Shown piece after piece: positions 41,663 to 50,298 of a DNA stretch of 50,381 bases. Both the position numbers and the translations under genes were made by a program. Origin of the DNA: Crocosphaera sp. (GTDB taxonomy: Bacteria; Cyanobacteriota; Cyanobacteriia; Cyanobacteriales; Microcystaceae); contig NZ_JASJEB010000113.1 of NCBI RefSeq assembly GCF_030064895.1, forward strand, positions 1 through 50,381, written 5' to 3'. Within the stretch, counting starts at the first letter, position 1; the number at the start of each line of letters is the position of its first letter. A model generated the notes under the pieces. The model was not told the origin of the DNA. It did no database searches and saw only the letters and a program-made list of their open reading frames with translations.

Positions 41663-42307
41663 ATGACCGAATCTTCAGAAAAAAGTAACAATTTTCAAGT
41701 ATGCGATCGCGATCTTTCTTCAGAAACACTTGAACGTTATTTACAAGCCGATGCTATTGCCATTGATACAGAAACTATGGGATTAGTTCCCCAAAGAGAT
41801 CGACTTTGTTTAGTACAATTATGTGATCCCAGTGGTTATGTAACAGCAATTCGTATTGAAAGAGGACAAACAGAAGCCCCGAATTTAAAACAATTATTAG
41901 CCAATGAAAATATTGTCAAAATATTTCATTATGCTCGGTTTGATGTGGGTCAATTTAAGTATAATTTTTCTGTTGAAACTACACCCATTTTTTGTACAAA
42001 AATAGCCAGTAAATTAGCGAGAACTTACACAGGTTCTCATGGCTTAAAGTCCTTAGTACAAGAATTAGAAGGAGTAGAACTAGATAAAAGTTCCCAAAGT
42101 TCTGATTGGGGAAATAGTCAAAACTTATCAGAAGCACAATTAAGTTATGCAGCAAATGATGTCAGATATTTAATTCAACTGAGAGAACAATTAATCACCA
42201 TGTTGCAAAGAGAAGAAAGATGGGAAATTGCGCAAAAGTGCATGAAAGTCGTTCCCATCTTTGTAGAATTAGACTTAATGTATTACAAAGATATTTTTGA
42301 GCATTGA
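41663..42307 (+). CDS. 3'-5' exonuclease, ribonuclease D-like
   Basis: The 214-aa product is a bare DEDDy exonuclease domain: AIDTETMGL (motif I, D-x-E), HYARFDVGQF (motif II, Asp) and YAANDVRYLIQL (motif III, Tyr...Asp). The C-terminal HRDC domains of E. coli RNase D are missing, as in cyanobacterial short forms. It probably trims structured RNAs such as tRNA 3' ends. Confidence 0.93.
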   Translation: MTESSEKSNNFQVCDRDLSSETLERYLQADAIAIDTETMGLVPQRDRLCLVQLCDPSGYVTAIRIERGQTEAPNLKQLLANENIVKIFHYARFDVGQFKYNFSVETTPIFCTKIASKLARTYTGSHGLKSLVQELEGVELDKSSQSSDWGNSQNLSEAQLSYAANDVRYLIQLREQLITMLQREERWEIAQKCMKVVPIFVELDLMYYKDIFEH

Positions 42308-42410
42308 ATAATAGAACATTAACCATTGATAATTAATCATGGATAATTACAAAACTTCGAGGTAGGATAAAAATAAAGTCGTTTCAATCAATTTGACCTA
42401 GAGGTAAATC

Positions 42411-42665
42411 ATGACAGAAGCACTAGCTCTGACCCCCGATAATGTGGAAAACGTCCTAGACGAAATGCGCCCCTATTTAATGGCAGACGGAGGCAACGTT
42501 GAATTAGTAGAAATAGAAGGCCCCATCGTCAAAGTACGCTTACAAGGGGCTTGTGGGTCTTGTCCTAGCTCAACCATGACCCTGAAAATGGGCATTGAAA
42601 GACGCTTAAGAGAGATGATCCCTGAAATTGACGAGGTACAACAAGTAGTAGAACAAATGCAGTAA
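42411..42665 (+). CDS. NifU-like (Nfu) Fe-S scaffold protein
   Basis: The 84-aa product is a single Nfu domain with [25 protein letters not shown], where CGSC-P (C-x2-C) binds the bridging 4Fe-4S cluster. In cyanobacteria Nfu is the essential scaffold for the SUF pathway, delivering clusters to photosystem I and ferredoxin-like proteins. AGAGG lies upstream of ATG 42411. It is unlinked to nif or suf genes here. Confidence 0.95.
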   Translation: MTEALALTPDNVENVLDEMRPYLMADGGNVELVEIEGPIVKVRLQGACGSCPSSTMTLKMGIERRLREMIPEIDEVQQVVEQMQ

Positions 42666-42774
42666 TGGAGAATGGATAATGGAGGAGTAAAATGTAGAAT
42701 CAGCCGAAAAATCAAGTCTAAATTCTACATTTGCCCATTTCTAACTTCTTATTTCTCCTTGAAGTCAATTTTGA

Positions 42775-42796
42775 ACCCCGTCGTTAAAGACGGGGT
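42775..42796 (+). terminator. Hairpin after nfu
   Basis: ACCCCGTC (42775-42782) pairs with GACGGGGT (42789-42796), 6-nt loop. It is probably the nfu terminator, although the downstream sequence (CTTATCC) is not a long T tract. The sequence also resembles the GC-rich end hairpins of IS200/IS605 elements. Confidence 0.6.
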
Positions 42797-42887
42797 CTTA
42801 TCCATTGAGAAATAATTTTGCCAGGATGACATCACCCAGATAAGATAGAAGTCATCCCCAATAATCAACTTGCGCTGAAAAATAAAC

Positions 42888-43619
42888 GTGAAGCTATTTG
42901 TCTATCATACCCCTGAACTAACACCCACAGACCATTTACCCGACTGTGCTGTGGTGATCGATGTTTTGCGAGCTACCACTACTATTGCCACTGTTTTGGA
43001 AGCTGGTGCAGAGGCAGTGCAAACCTTCAGCGATATTGACAAATTAATGACAGTCAGTGAAAAATGGCTGCCAGAAAAACGTATTCGAGCAGGAGAAAGG
43101 GGTGGGGCAAAAGTAGAAGGGTTTGATTTGGGTAACTCTCCTTTGGATTGTACCCCCGAAACTGTAGACGGTAAACGTTTCTTTTTAACTACCACAAATG
43201 GGACTCGCGCCCTACAACGAGTAGAAAATGCTCCAACGGTGATCACTGCAGCGATGATCAATCGACAAACTGCTGTTAACTATATCCTCAAAACCCAACC
43301 AGAAACCGTTTGGTTAGTAGGGTCGGGATGGCAAGGAGGTTATTCCCTAGAGGATACCGTTTGTGCCGGAGCGATCGCTCATGCTTTAATGAAGGATGAC
43401 ACGCAAACCGTAGAAGTGAGTAACGACGAAGTGATTGCAGCCACAGCTTTATATACTCAATGGCAAGATAATCTCTTAGAAATGTTCAAACTTTCGACTC
43501 ACGGTCAAAGATTGTTACGCTTAAACGGTCATGAAGATTTACAATACTGTGCCAAAAGTGACATTATAGATATATTACCGATACAAAAAGAACCAGGAGT
43601 TTTGGTGAAATTCTCCTAA
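42888..43619 (+). CDS. comB: 2-phosphosulfolactate phosphatase family protein
   Basis: The 243-aa product matches Com[24 protein letters not shown] near the N-terminus, [47 protein letters not shown] and [23 protein letters not shown]. In methanogens ComB dephosphorylates phosphosulfolactate toward coenzyme M; the cyanobacterial role is not established. The start is GTG 42888. The glycosyltransferase gene follows after 49 bp. Confidence 0.9.
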   Translation: MKLFVYHTPELTPTDHLPDCAVVIDVLRATTTIATVLEAGAEAVQTFSDIDKLMTVSEKWLPEKRIRAGERGGAKVEGFDLGNSPLDCTPETVDGKRFFLTTTNGTRALQRVENAPTVITAAMINRQTAVNYILKTQPETVWLVGSGWQGGYSLEDTVCAGAIAHALMKDDTQTVEVSNDEVIAATALYTQWQDNLLEMFKLSTHGQRLLRLNGHEDLQYCAKSDIIDILPIQKEPGVLVKFS

Positions 43620-43668
43620 CCATCCTAAGCTGGTTTAGTTTCCCTGCATCGTTGAGGAACGCACACTT

Positions 43669-44859
43669 ATGAGAGTTTTGGTATTGACTTGGGAATTCCC
43701 CCCCCGTATTGTGGGAGGTATTGCCCGTCATGTTGCGGAATTATATCCAGAAATTGCTAATTTAGGCCACGAAATACATTTAATCACCGTAGAGTTTGGT
43801 GATAGTCTCCCTTATGAATTAATCGACGGGGTTCATGTTTATCGTGTACCAGTGCAAGAAGCTCACGACTTTTTTCAATGGATTGTCAACATGAATAATA
43901 GCATGGGTCATTATGGCGGACAATTAATCCAAGAAAAAGGGTCATTTGATTTAATTCACGCCCATGACTGGTTAGTAGGGGATGCTGCGATCGCCCTGAA
44001 ACATTTATTTAAAATTCCCCTTATTGCTACCATTCACGCCACAGAATATGGTCGTTACAACGGTATTCATAACGATACCCAACGCTACATTTCTCAGAAA
44101 GAGAGAAAGTTGATCTATGATGCTTGGCGAGTGATTGTTTGTAGTGATTATATGCGTCACGAGTTACAACGAGCCTTTGAAACACCCTTGGATAAAATGG
44201 ATGTGATTTATAATGGCATCCGAGCCGAGAAAAAGCGCAAAGATCCCACTTTTGACTATCAAACCTTTCGTCGTCAATTTGCCTTAGATCACGAAAAAAT
44301 TATCTATTATGTGGGAAGAATGACCCGTGAAAAAGGGGTTTCTCTTCTCTTGCACGCAGCAGCAAAAGTATTATCGGAGTTAGAGAGGAATGCCAAAATA
44401 GTGATCATCGGTGGCGGTAATACTCAAAATTTACAAGCAGAAGCGGATAATTTGGGTATTGCTGATCGTTGTTGTTTTACAGGGTTTATGTCCGATGAAG
44501 ATTTAGATCGCTTTCAAACTATCGCTGACTGTGCCGTATTTCCTAGTTTATATGAACCCTTTGGTATTGTCGCTCTAGAGAGTTTTGCCGCCCGTGTCCC
44601 TGTGGTGGTATCGAGTACAGGGGGTTTACCTGAAGTTGTGCATCATGAAAAAACTGGGATTGTTACTGAGGTGAATAACTCTGACTCTCTGGCCTGGGGC
44701 ATCCTGGAAATATTAAGAAACCCTGACTATGGGCAACGGTTGGTGGAAGAAGCCTACCACGAGTTAGCCTTGCGTTTTGGTTGGCCAAAGTTGGCTCAAC
44801 AAACGGAGAAGGTTTATCAACTGGTGCGTGACCAGCGATCGCAAATTCATTGGGAATAG
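43669..44859 (+). CDS. Family 4 glycosyltransferase
   Basis: The 396-aa GT-B protein starts MRVLVLTWEFPPRIVGGIARHVAELYPEIANLGHEIHLIT, with HAHDWLVGDAA in the N-domain, YVGRMTREKGVSLLLHAAAKV opening the C-domain and the EPFGIVALE EX7E catalytic/nucleotide motif. The WEFPPRIVGGIARHV start resembles starch-synthase-related GT4 enzymes. The sugar and acceptor are unknown; cell-surface polysaccharide or glycogen-related work is possible. No polysaccharide cluster surrounds it. Confidence 0.92.
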   Translation: MRVLVLTWEFPPRIVGGIARHVAELYPEIANLGHEIHLITVEFGDSLPYELIDGVHVYRVPVQEAHDFFQWIVNMNNSMGHYGGQLIQEKGSFDLIHAHDWLVGDAAIALKHLFKIPLIATIHATEYGRYNGIHNDTQRYISQKERKLIYDAWRVIVCSDYMRHELQRAFETPLDKMDVIYNGIRAEKKRKDPTFDYQTFRRQFALDHEKIIYYVGRMTREKGVSLLLHAAAKVLSELERNAKIVIIGGGNTQNLQAEADNLGIADRCCFTGFMSDEDLDRFQTIADCAVFPSLYEPFGIVALESFAARVPVVVSSTGGLPEVVHHEKTGIVTEVNNSDSLAWGILEILRNPDYGQRLVEEAYHELALRFGWPKLAQQTEKVYQLVRDQRSQIHWE

Positions 44860-44863
44860 TTGA

Positions 44864-44898
44864 CAGTGAACAGTAAGCAGTGAACAGTGAGCAATGAG
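44864..44898 (+). repeat. Heptamer array (CAGTGAA-type), five units
   Basis: CAGTGAA, CAGTAAG, CAGTGAA, CAGTGAG, CAATGAG directly after the glycosyltransferase stop. Confidence 0.88.
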
Positions 44899-44940
44899 AA
44901 GATAGAATAGGGTTTATCAGGAGCTTTTTAGGTGTGATCA

Positions 44941-45381
44941 ATGAAGTGGATTGTCTATTTTGCCATAACCGTCATTGTTTATATTATTGTAATTACTAAG
45001 TTAAAAGTAAAAATACAGAGAGAAAAAGTTAAAGAAGCTTCTATCTTTTGGAATACTTTGATTTTTTTTATTGTCTTTGAATTTGTTTTTGTTGAGTCTA
45101 TTTTTAGCAATTTTTTATTACATATTTTTGGTTTATTATTATCATTTATCTACTCACTTTCTATTTATATTTATTTAAAATCTCTAAGAAAAGATGTTGA
45201 AACTATTTTTTATGATTTATTAAAACAAAGCCAGGGAAGAATTAGTATCTTAACCTTTATGCAAGCCACAGAACTCTCTTCCCATGAAGCCCAAGAATAT
45301 TTAAACGAAAAACTCAAAGAATTAAGAGGTAATCGTCATAGTAGCCGTGGTAATATTTATTATGAATTTAGTACTTGGTAA
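44941..45381 (+). CDS. Membrane protein with C-terminal winged-helix-like region
   Basis: The 146-aa product has three hydrophobic segments (residues ~3-19, 37-55 and 60-78), then a cytoplasmic region LKQSQGRISILTFMQATELSSHEAQEYLNEKLKELRG ending RGNIYYEFSTW. The last part looks like a winged helix (ISxLTFMxATxLSxxEAxxYL). No named family recognised. Follows the glycosyltransferase after ~80 bp. Confidence 0.7.
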   Translation: MKWIVYFAITVIVYIIVITKLKVKIQREKVKEASIFWNTLIFFIVFEFVFVESIFSNFLLHIFGLLLSFIYSLSIYIYLKSLRKDVETIFYDLLKQSQGRISILTFMQATELSSHEAQEYLNEKLKELRGNRHSSRGNIYYEFSTW

Positions 45382-45384
45382 AAC

Positions 45385-45495
45385 TACAGCAGTTCTCATA
45401 CTTGTGAGCCACAGAAGTTATCGCTTTGAGGCAGGAGGCAGAGGGCAGGAGACAGGAGTTAGCTCTCCCAGTCCCCCAGTCCCCCAGTCACCCCT
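45385..45495. mobile_element. Decayed MITE-like copy with heptamer and octamer arrays
   Basis: TACAGCAGTTCTCATACTTG at 45385 matches the left end of the MITEs at 26268 and 31148. It is followed by GAGGCAG-type heptamers (45428-45455) and AGTCCCCC octamers (from about 45470). No right inverted repeat remains. Confidence 0.6.
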
Positions 45496-45499
45496 CCCG

Positions 45500-46648
45500 T
45501 TATCCTAGAACTTGAGACGCAGCGGCAACACCAGCCCCAGAAGTCGCTCCCTGATGACCTAAAATTTGTAATGTCGCTTCTAGAGCAGCGATCGCAGTTA
45601 AAATATCTCGCTCATGGACAAACCCTAAATGACCAATGCGGAAGATTTTGCCTTTGAGATGATCTTGTCCACCAGCTAAAGCAATATCAAATTCTTTCTT
45701 CATGGTAGAACGAATCGCTTCTGCTTCAACAGTAGAAGGCATAACGGCAGTAACAGCACAACTGGCCACTTCATCGGCAGCAAAGGGTGATAACCCTAAC
45801 CCTTTCACAGCAGCGCGGGTGGCTTGGGTTAAGCGTTGATGACGGGTAAACATGGCCTCTAACCCTTCTGCTTTCATCATTTCTAAGGCTACTTGTAACC
45901 CGTACATTAGGTTAACAGGAGGAGTAAAGGGGGAACTGTTTTTATCTGTGGCTTTTTTGTAAGCCCCTAAATCTAAATAAAACTTAGGTAGAGTAGCAGT
46001 TTCGTAGGCTTTCCAGGCTTTAGGACTAACGGCTATAAATCCTAGTCCGGGAGGTATCATATAGCCTTTTTGAGAGCCTGAGGCTACCATATCTAACCCC
46101 CATTCATCAACTGGTACACTGACTGCACCTAAACTGGTAACAGCATCTACCATGATCAAAGCCTCTCCGTGTGCCTTAACATAGCCATTGATGGTTTGAA
46201 GGTCATTGAGAACCCCTGTAGAAGTCTCAGAATGGGTGATAATAACCGCTTTGATGGTTTTGTCCGTATCGGCTTCTAACTTGGCTTTAAAGGCTTCGGG
46301 ATTGAGGGGTTTACCCCATTCTGCGGTGATTTCTTCTACCTCTAAGCCAAAAGCCCGGGCAATTTTTACCCAACGTTCCCCGAATTTACCGTTATTCCCA
46401 ACTAAAACGCGATCGCCAGCACTCAAGAAATTTATAATTCCGGCTTCCATGGCCCCAGTACCACTGGCGGTTAACATGAGGACATCGTTTTTAGTCTGAT
46501 GCAGCCATTTGAGATTTTCGGTAATTTCCCCAATAATTTGACTAAAATCTCCACTACGGTGTCCAATGGGATGTTTAGCCATGGCTAAAAGGACACTTTC
46601 AGGGACAGGGGTTGGCCCTGGAATCATGAGCATATGTTTATCTTGCAT
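45500..46648 (-). CDS. Alanine/serine-glyoxylate aminotransferase family, PLP-dependent class V
   Basis: The 382-aa product begins MQDKHMLMIPGPTPVPESVL and has HPIGHRSGDF, LTASGTGAMEA (phosphate-binding), VDAVTSLGAVSVPVDEWGLDMVASGSQKGYM with the PLP Lys in GSQKG, and RIGHLGF near the end. Members transaminate glyoxylate with alanine or serine in photorespiration; in Anabaena the homologue was once called the soluble hydrogenase 42-kDa subunit. It has a ~230-bp upstream gap with a short inverted repeat (ACCGAGGTTCGGT) of unknown role. Confidence 0.93.
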   Translation of the reverse strand: MQDKHMLMIPGPTPVPESVLLAMAKHPIGHRSGDFSQIIGEITENLKWLHQTKNDVLMLTASGTGAMEAGIINFLSAGDRVLVGNNGKFGERWVKIARAFGLEVEEITAEWGKPLNPEAFKAKLEADTDKTIKAVIITHSETSTGVLNDLQTINGYVKAHGEALIMVDAVTSLGAVSVPVDEWGLDMVASGSQKGYMIPPGLGFIAVSPKAWKAYETATLPKFYLDLGAYKKATDKNSSPFTPPVNLMYGLQVALEMMKAEGLEAMFTRHQRLTQATRAAVKGLGLSPFAADEVASCAVTAVMPSTVEAEAIRSTMKKEFDIALAGGQDHLKGKIFRIGHLGFVHERDILTAIAALEATLQILGHQGATSGAGVAAASQVLG

Positions 46649-46879
46649 TTAGTTTTTCTCCTGCTTCTTTTTTCTCGATAGATAAACCCCTGTTTTTTCG
46701 ACAGAGATAGGTTGTTGTGAACAATTAATTTATCTGGTTCCTTTCCACACTAAAAAAATCTTCGTCTCTTATGGGTTTTTTTAAGCATTAATTCATATTT
46801 GATCACCGAGGTTCGGTTACTTCCGAAGGTAGAAAGTTTTAGTATAGAACCCTAACTATTCAGAATGTACAATTTAGAA

Positions 46880-47599
46880 TTACGAAGGATGAGAAGACAG
46901 CCAAGCAGCAATTTGTGGAGTTTGACTAATAATAGTTTTCAATGCTTCTAATTGAAGATAATTTTTGAATATATCTTGTGGCGGCTGAAAGGGACCAAAG
47001 GGTTCTTTAATGTAGAAAGATACTGATTCATCGGTCCAATGGGAGGCATGAGGATCTAAAGTATCTAGTAGATCAAATACAGCTAAATCTGCCCAGGTGA
47101 TTGAATCATTAATCAAAAACGGTAATTTTTTATTATTAGAAATTATTTGCTCAAAGGTGTTAAAATGTGATGGTAAAATAACTGCAAAAAATTCATTAAG
47201 TTTGTCTATTTTTTCTTGATCAGAGCGCATAGTCATGACAAACTTGCCTTCTTTGGTCACTCGATCAACATAACATCTATAAAATAGGTCTAATAAGTCT
47301 CGCCAAGCATCAACAATCATATCGGATAAAGCCGCTTCAATGTCATGTAATGGGTACAAACCGGTCAATTTAGCCGCATAACGAGCCATGGCACAAGATT
47401 GACCAATAATCTGATCATCTACTATCAAAACTGGTAATTGATCAAAGGGTAGTTTTTCCTTATCTCGCATTGAAAGATATTCAGCAAAGGAAAGTCTGTG
47501 ATCATTAAAAGGAATTTGAGCATAAACCAAAATAAGACGAGTTAGTTCGGCTCTACCTTTACCATCGTTGAAATAAAATAGACTCAGATTTTTGTTCAT
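46880..47599 (-). CDS. Glutathione S-transferase family protein, sigma-like
   Basis: The ~239-aa protein starts MNKNLSLFYFNDGKGRAELTRLILVYAQIPF (catalytic Tyr/Ser region), then the thioredoxin-fold LPVLIVDDQIIGQSCAMARYAAKL with the conserved QS glutathione-binding pair. The all-helical C-domain holds a WADLAVFDLLD motif. The GKGRAELTR start is typical of sigma-class GSTs. I take the second Met (47599); the upstream Met adds MAKKERK. DUF1995 lies 59 bp downstream on the opposite reading order but same strand. Confidence 0.88.
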   Translation of the reverse strand: MNKNLSLFYFNDGKGRAELTRLILVYAQIPFNDHRLSFAEYLSMRDKEKLPFDQLPVLIVDDQIIGQSCAMARYAAKLTGLYPLHDIEAALSDMIVDAWRDLLDLFYRCYVDRVTKEGKFVMTMRSDQEKIDKLNEFFAVILPSHFNTFEQIISNNKKLPFLINDSITWADLAVFDLLDTLDPHASHWTDESVSFYIKEPFGPFQPPQDIFKNYLQLEALKTIISQTPQIAAWLSSHPS

Positions 47600-47657
47600 T
47601 TTTCTCTCTTTTTTTGCCACTAAAAATTAATAGCAAATGAGTTTGATTCGTTTAATT

Positions 47658-48398
47658 TTACTGGCTTAAAGCCTTCAAGAAACTTTGCATACTAGCAAAA
47701 ATTCCTGACTTTTTGGCTTGAGGTTGATTACTATCATCTTCTTCCCCCTGCAAGGCATTATTAATTAAAATGTCTAAGGCTTGTCCCATGGGTTTTTGAC
47801 CTTGTTCAGCAATTAATTCGTAACCCTCTTCTTTTTCTAAAAATACCAACCAAGGGGAGGGATAGGAACGGAATACCACCACCCCATCCAACGGCCGAAA
47901 ATAATAAACTGATTCTAATGTACTGATAAATCTTTCTCGCAGTTGCCTAGCAGCATAACCGATGCCCACAATAGACACATCTTCTAATTGAGGAATGAGT
48001 AGAATAACGGGGCGATTGCCGGCTAGGTTACAGAATTTTTCTACGGTTTCCACTTCCACCGAAGAGGGACATACTAATAAAAAGGCTTCGTCTGCTTCAG
48101 AAATCTTTCTTTCCACCCCAGTTGCTCGACTGCCTAAGTCTGTTACCTGAAAAGGAGTTTCTCCCCAGTCTCTTCTAGCTAAGGCCGCAGCCCCAGTATC
48201 GGGAAAAATCACTTTTAAACCCGATTGTTGTCCTTCAAATAAGCTGATAAACTCTAGAGCTAATGCTTGGGCTTGTAGAGCGATTTCTGGGATAACAATT
48301 TCTATACAAATACGTTCTACCCCTGATTCTAGGGCAATTTTCGTTGCTTCTTTGCCTTGGGAAACGGCTTGTTCTAAACTGTCGGGAACTTCAACCAT
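47658..48398 (-). CDS. DUF1995 protein (LPA3-like)
   Basis: From ATG 48398 the product is ~246 aa: MVEVPDSLEQAVSQGKEATKIALESGVERICIEIVIPE, then FPDTGAAALARRDWG, EAFLLVCPSSVEVETVEKFC and PVILLIPQLEDV. DUF1995 is shared by cyanobacteria and plastids; Arabidopsis LPA3 (same family) assists PSII CP43 assembly, so a photosystem role is possible. A TTG at 48413 would add five residues. The GST gene follows on the same strand. Confidence 0.87.
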   Translation of the reverse strand: MVEVPDSLEQAVSQGKEATKIALESGVERICIEIVIPEIALQAQALALEFISLFEGQQSGLKVIFPDTGAAALARRDWGETPFQVTDLGSRATGVERKISEADEAFLLVCPSSVEVETVEKFCNLAGNRPVILLIPQLEDVSIVGIGYAARQLRERFISTLESVYYFRPLDGVVVFRSYPSPWLVFLEKEEGYELIAEQGQKPMGQALDILINNALQGEEDDSNQPQAKKSGIFASMQSFLKALSQ

Positions 48399-48417
48399 GA
48401 TGGGGTTTTTCAATAAT

Positions 48418-48459
48418 GGATAATGGACAATAGATAATGGACAATGGATAATGGATAAT
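48418..48459 (+). repeat. Heptamer array (GGATAAT/GGACAAT), six units
   Basis: GGATAAT, GGACAAT, AGATAAT, GGACAAT, GGATAAT, GGATAAT, just upstream of the DUF1995 start. Related single heptamers occur near 42670 and 48640. Confidence 0.92.
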
Positions 48460-48678
48460 TAGCTATTCCTAAAACATAAGATGATTAAAAACAAAGAAAT
48501 GGATTGTTTTTTATTCTTAAATAAAAGGAGAGGTTTTTAACGGAAGACCCTGTGGTTAATGACGAGGTTTTAATTATTAATTAATTATCCATTGATAAAA
48601 GGCGATCGCTACTATCATTATTGTACAAGAATGAGGGACAATGGAAAATAGACAACTTGAGAGTAAGAGTCAAATAAT

Positions 48679-49248
48679 ATGATTATCGGTATTTTAGCGA
48701 TACTTTCTGCATCTGCAGCAGCCGGCATGAGAATTGCATTACCTTTATTAATTGTTGGCTTCCTTCGTAGTGATTTATGGTCACAAGTCCCTTTACTTTC
48801 TGCCATTCCTCCTCCAGTTTTAATTGGAGTTTTAACCAGTTGGTCTTTGTTTGAATTATTTGGCTCAAAAAAGTTATTAGGACAGCGAATTTTACAGATT
48901 ATACAATTAATTTTTAGTCCTTTAGTGGGCGGTTTATTAGCAGTAACTGTGGTTAAAATATCTAATTTAGAAATGAGTCCTTTATGGTTAATTGGAGTCA
49001 TCGGAGGGTCATTAGCTTTTGTTTTAAAATTAGTTCAAGTGGGTTGGTTCTTTCGTTTAAAAGGGTTACCTATTTGGGTTATTTTTATTGAAGATATTAT
49101 TTGTATTTTATTAGTTTTATTTGCTTTTGATGCCCCACAAAATGGAGGTTTAATTGCTTTGATGTTGTTATGGATAGCTATCAGAAGTTCAACTGCTTGG
49201 CGCAAATGGTATAACCAAAGCAGCCAAATTTCTGATAATGATAACTGA
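48679..49248 (+). CDS. DUF4126 membrane protein
   Basis: The 189-aa protein has five to six hydrophobic helices: IIGILAILSASAAAGMRIALPLLIVGFL, ISNLEMSPLWLIGVIGGSLAFVLKL and IFIEDIICILLVLFAFDAPQNGGLIALMLLWIAI. The SASAAAGMRxxLPLL start is the DUF4126 signature. Function unknown. Converges on a GST gene with a 7-bp gap. Confidence 0.83.
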   Translation: MIIGILAILSASAAAGMRIALPLLIVGFLRSDLWSQVPLLSAIPPPVLIGVLTSWSLFELFGSKKLLGQRILQIIQLIFSPLVGGLLAVTVVKISNLEMSPLWLIGVIGGSLAFVLKLVQVGWFFRLKGLPIWVIFIEDIICILLVLFAFDAPQNGGLIALMLLWIAIRSSTAWRKWYNQSSQISDNDN

Positions 49249-49255
49249 TTTAACT

Positions 49256-49942
49256 TTATCTTCTGCCTTGATTAAATAAAATCTTTTTAGATTCTTCTGT
49301 AATAGTTGCTCCCGTTTTCAAGTTTTTAGCTCTTTCATAAGCTTTTTGTACAGCCGGACGATTTTGTACAGTTTCAAACCATCTTTTAAGATTAGGAAAT
49401 TCTCCTAAGTTTTGCTGCTGTTGTTGATGAGGAACTATCCAAGGATAAACGGCCATATCAGCAATTGAATAATCGTTTACTATGTATTCTCTATCTTGTA
49501 AACGTTTATCTAGAACCCCATAAAGTCGTCCTGTTTCTTTCACATATCTGTTAATAGCATAGGGTATTTTTTCGGGGGCATAGTGACTAAAATGATGATT
49601 TTGACCTAACATAGGTCCGAGTCCTCCCATTTGCCAAAATAACCACTGCATAGCCTCCATTTCACCCCGTATATCTGTAGGTAAAAATTTGTTTGTTTTC
49701 TTGGCTAAATATAGTAAAATTGCCCCCGATTCAAAAATACTAATGGGTTCACCACCATCAACAGGTGAACGGTCAATAATAGCGGGAATACGGTTATTAG
49801 GAGAAATTTTCAGAAATTCTGGTTCAAATTGCTCTCCTTTGCCAATATTAACTAACTTAATATTGTAGTTTAATTGAGCTTCCTCTAAAAAAATGGTGAT
49901 TTTATGACCATTAGGGGTTGTCCAATAGTAAAGATCAATCAT
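49256..49942 (-). CDS. Glutathione S-transferase, YfcG/Ure2-like
   Basis: The 228-aa protein starts MIDLYYWTTPNGHKITIFLEEAQLNYNIKLVNIGKGEQF, the nu-class/YfcG pattern in which a Thr-Pro-Asn triad binds glutathione. NNRIPAIIDRSP and SIFESGAILLYLA (ES glutathione site) follow, and the C-domain has SIADMAVYPWIVPH. YfcG-type enzymes act as disulfide-bond reductases. The gene is preceded by a 209-bp gap. Confidence 0.93.
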   Translation of the reverse strand: MIDLYYWTTPNGHKITIFLEEAQLNYNIKLVNIGKGEQFEPEFLKISPNNRIPAIIDRSPVDGGEPISIFESGAILLYLAKKTNKFLPTDIRGEMEAMQWLFWQMGGLGPMLGQNHHFSHYAPEKIPYAINRYVKETGRLYGVLDKRLQDREYIVNDYSIADMAVYPWIVPHQQQQQNLGEFPNLKRWFETVQNRPAVQKAYERAKNLKTGATITEESKKILFNQGRR

Positions 49943-49990
49943 AACTTTTTATTTTTCTTGCAGACTGAATATCACATATATATAATGATT

Positions 49991-50010
49991 TTACCTGTTG
50001 CGCAATAGTA
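49991..50010 (+). promoter_or_regulatory. Conserved motif shared with the 156-bp repeats
   Basis: TTACCTGTTGCGCAATAGTA matches the terminal part of the 156-bp repeats (TTACCTAACTGTTGCGCTATAGTA in copy B) without the three-base AAC. It lies 142 bp upstream of a small ORF. It may be a promoter -10 region or the end of a repeat fragment. Confidence 0.4.
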
Positions 50011-50151
50011 CAATGTCAGAAACTTGTAGTTGAAGTTATTAGCACCTCGTAAAGTTTTGTTAAGAAATACGGATTGATGGGTGCTGTTTCCTGATAACTC
50101 AACAGGGACTATTTTTTAGTCTCGGTTACACCACTTTGTACTAAAATTTCG

Positions 50152-50298
50152 ATGATTAAGACAGTTTCCCTGTTAGTTTTAATTTCCTTTGGTTTGGGCG
50201 CACAACTCACCATCGTTTCCCAAACGGTCAAAGCTTTACCCTCCCCTAACCCCTATCTTAAATGCAAAAAGAGGACTCCCGTTACAGCGACAGCTTAA
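50152..50298 (+). CDS. Small exported protein, 48 aa
   Basis: ATG 50152 to TAA 50298 encodes MIKTVSLLVLISFGLGAQL then a short mature part (PSPNPYLKCKKRTPVTATA). The N-terminus is a good signal peptide with a likely cleavage site after VKA. No strong ribosome-binding site is seen, and the gene may be a truncated remnant. No family recognised. The following 80 bp to the window end hold no gene. Confidence 0.4.
   Translation: MIKTVSLLVLISFGLGAQLTIVSQTVKALPSPNPYLKCKKRTPVTATA

Noticed and set aside
42905-43261. 118-aa minus-strand ORF
   Set aside because: Antisense shadow of comB; no ribosome-binding site or recognisable domain.
46780-46850. Possible riboswitch or leader upstream of the aminotransferase
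   Set aside because: Only a short inverted repeat (ACCGAGGTTCGGT) is visible; no known riboswitch core could be recognised.
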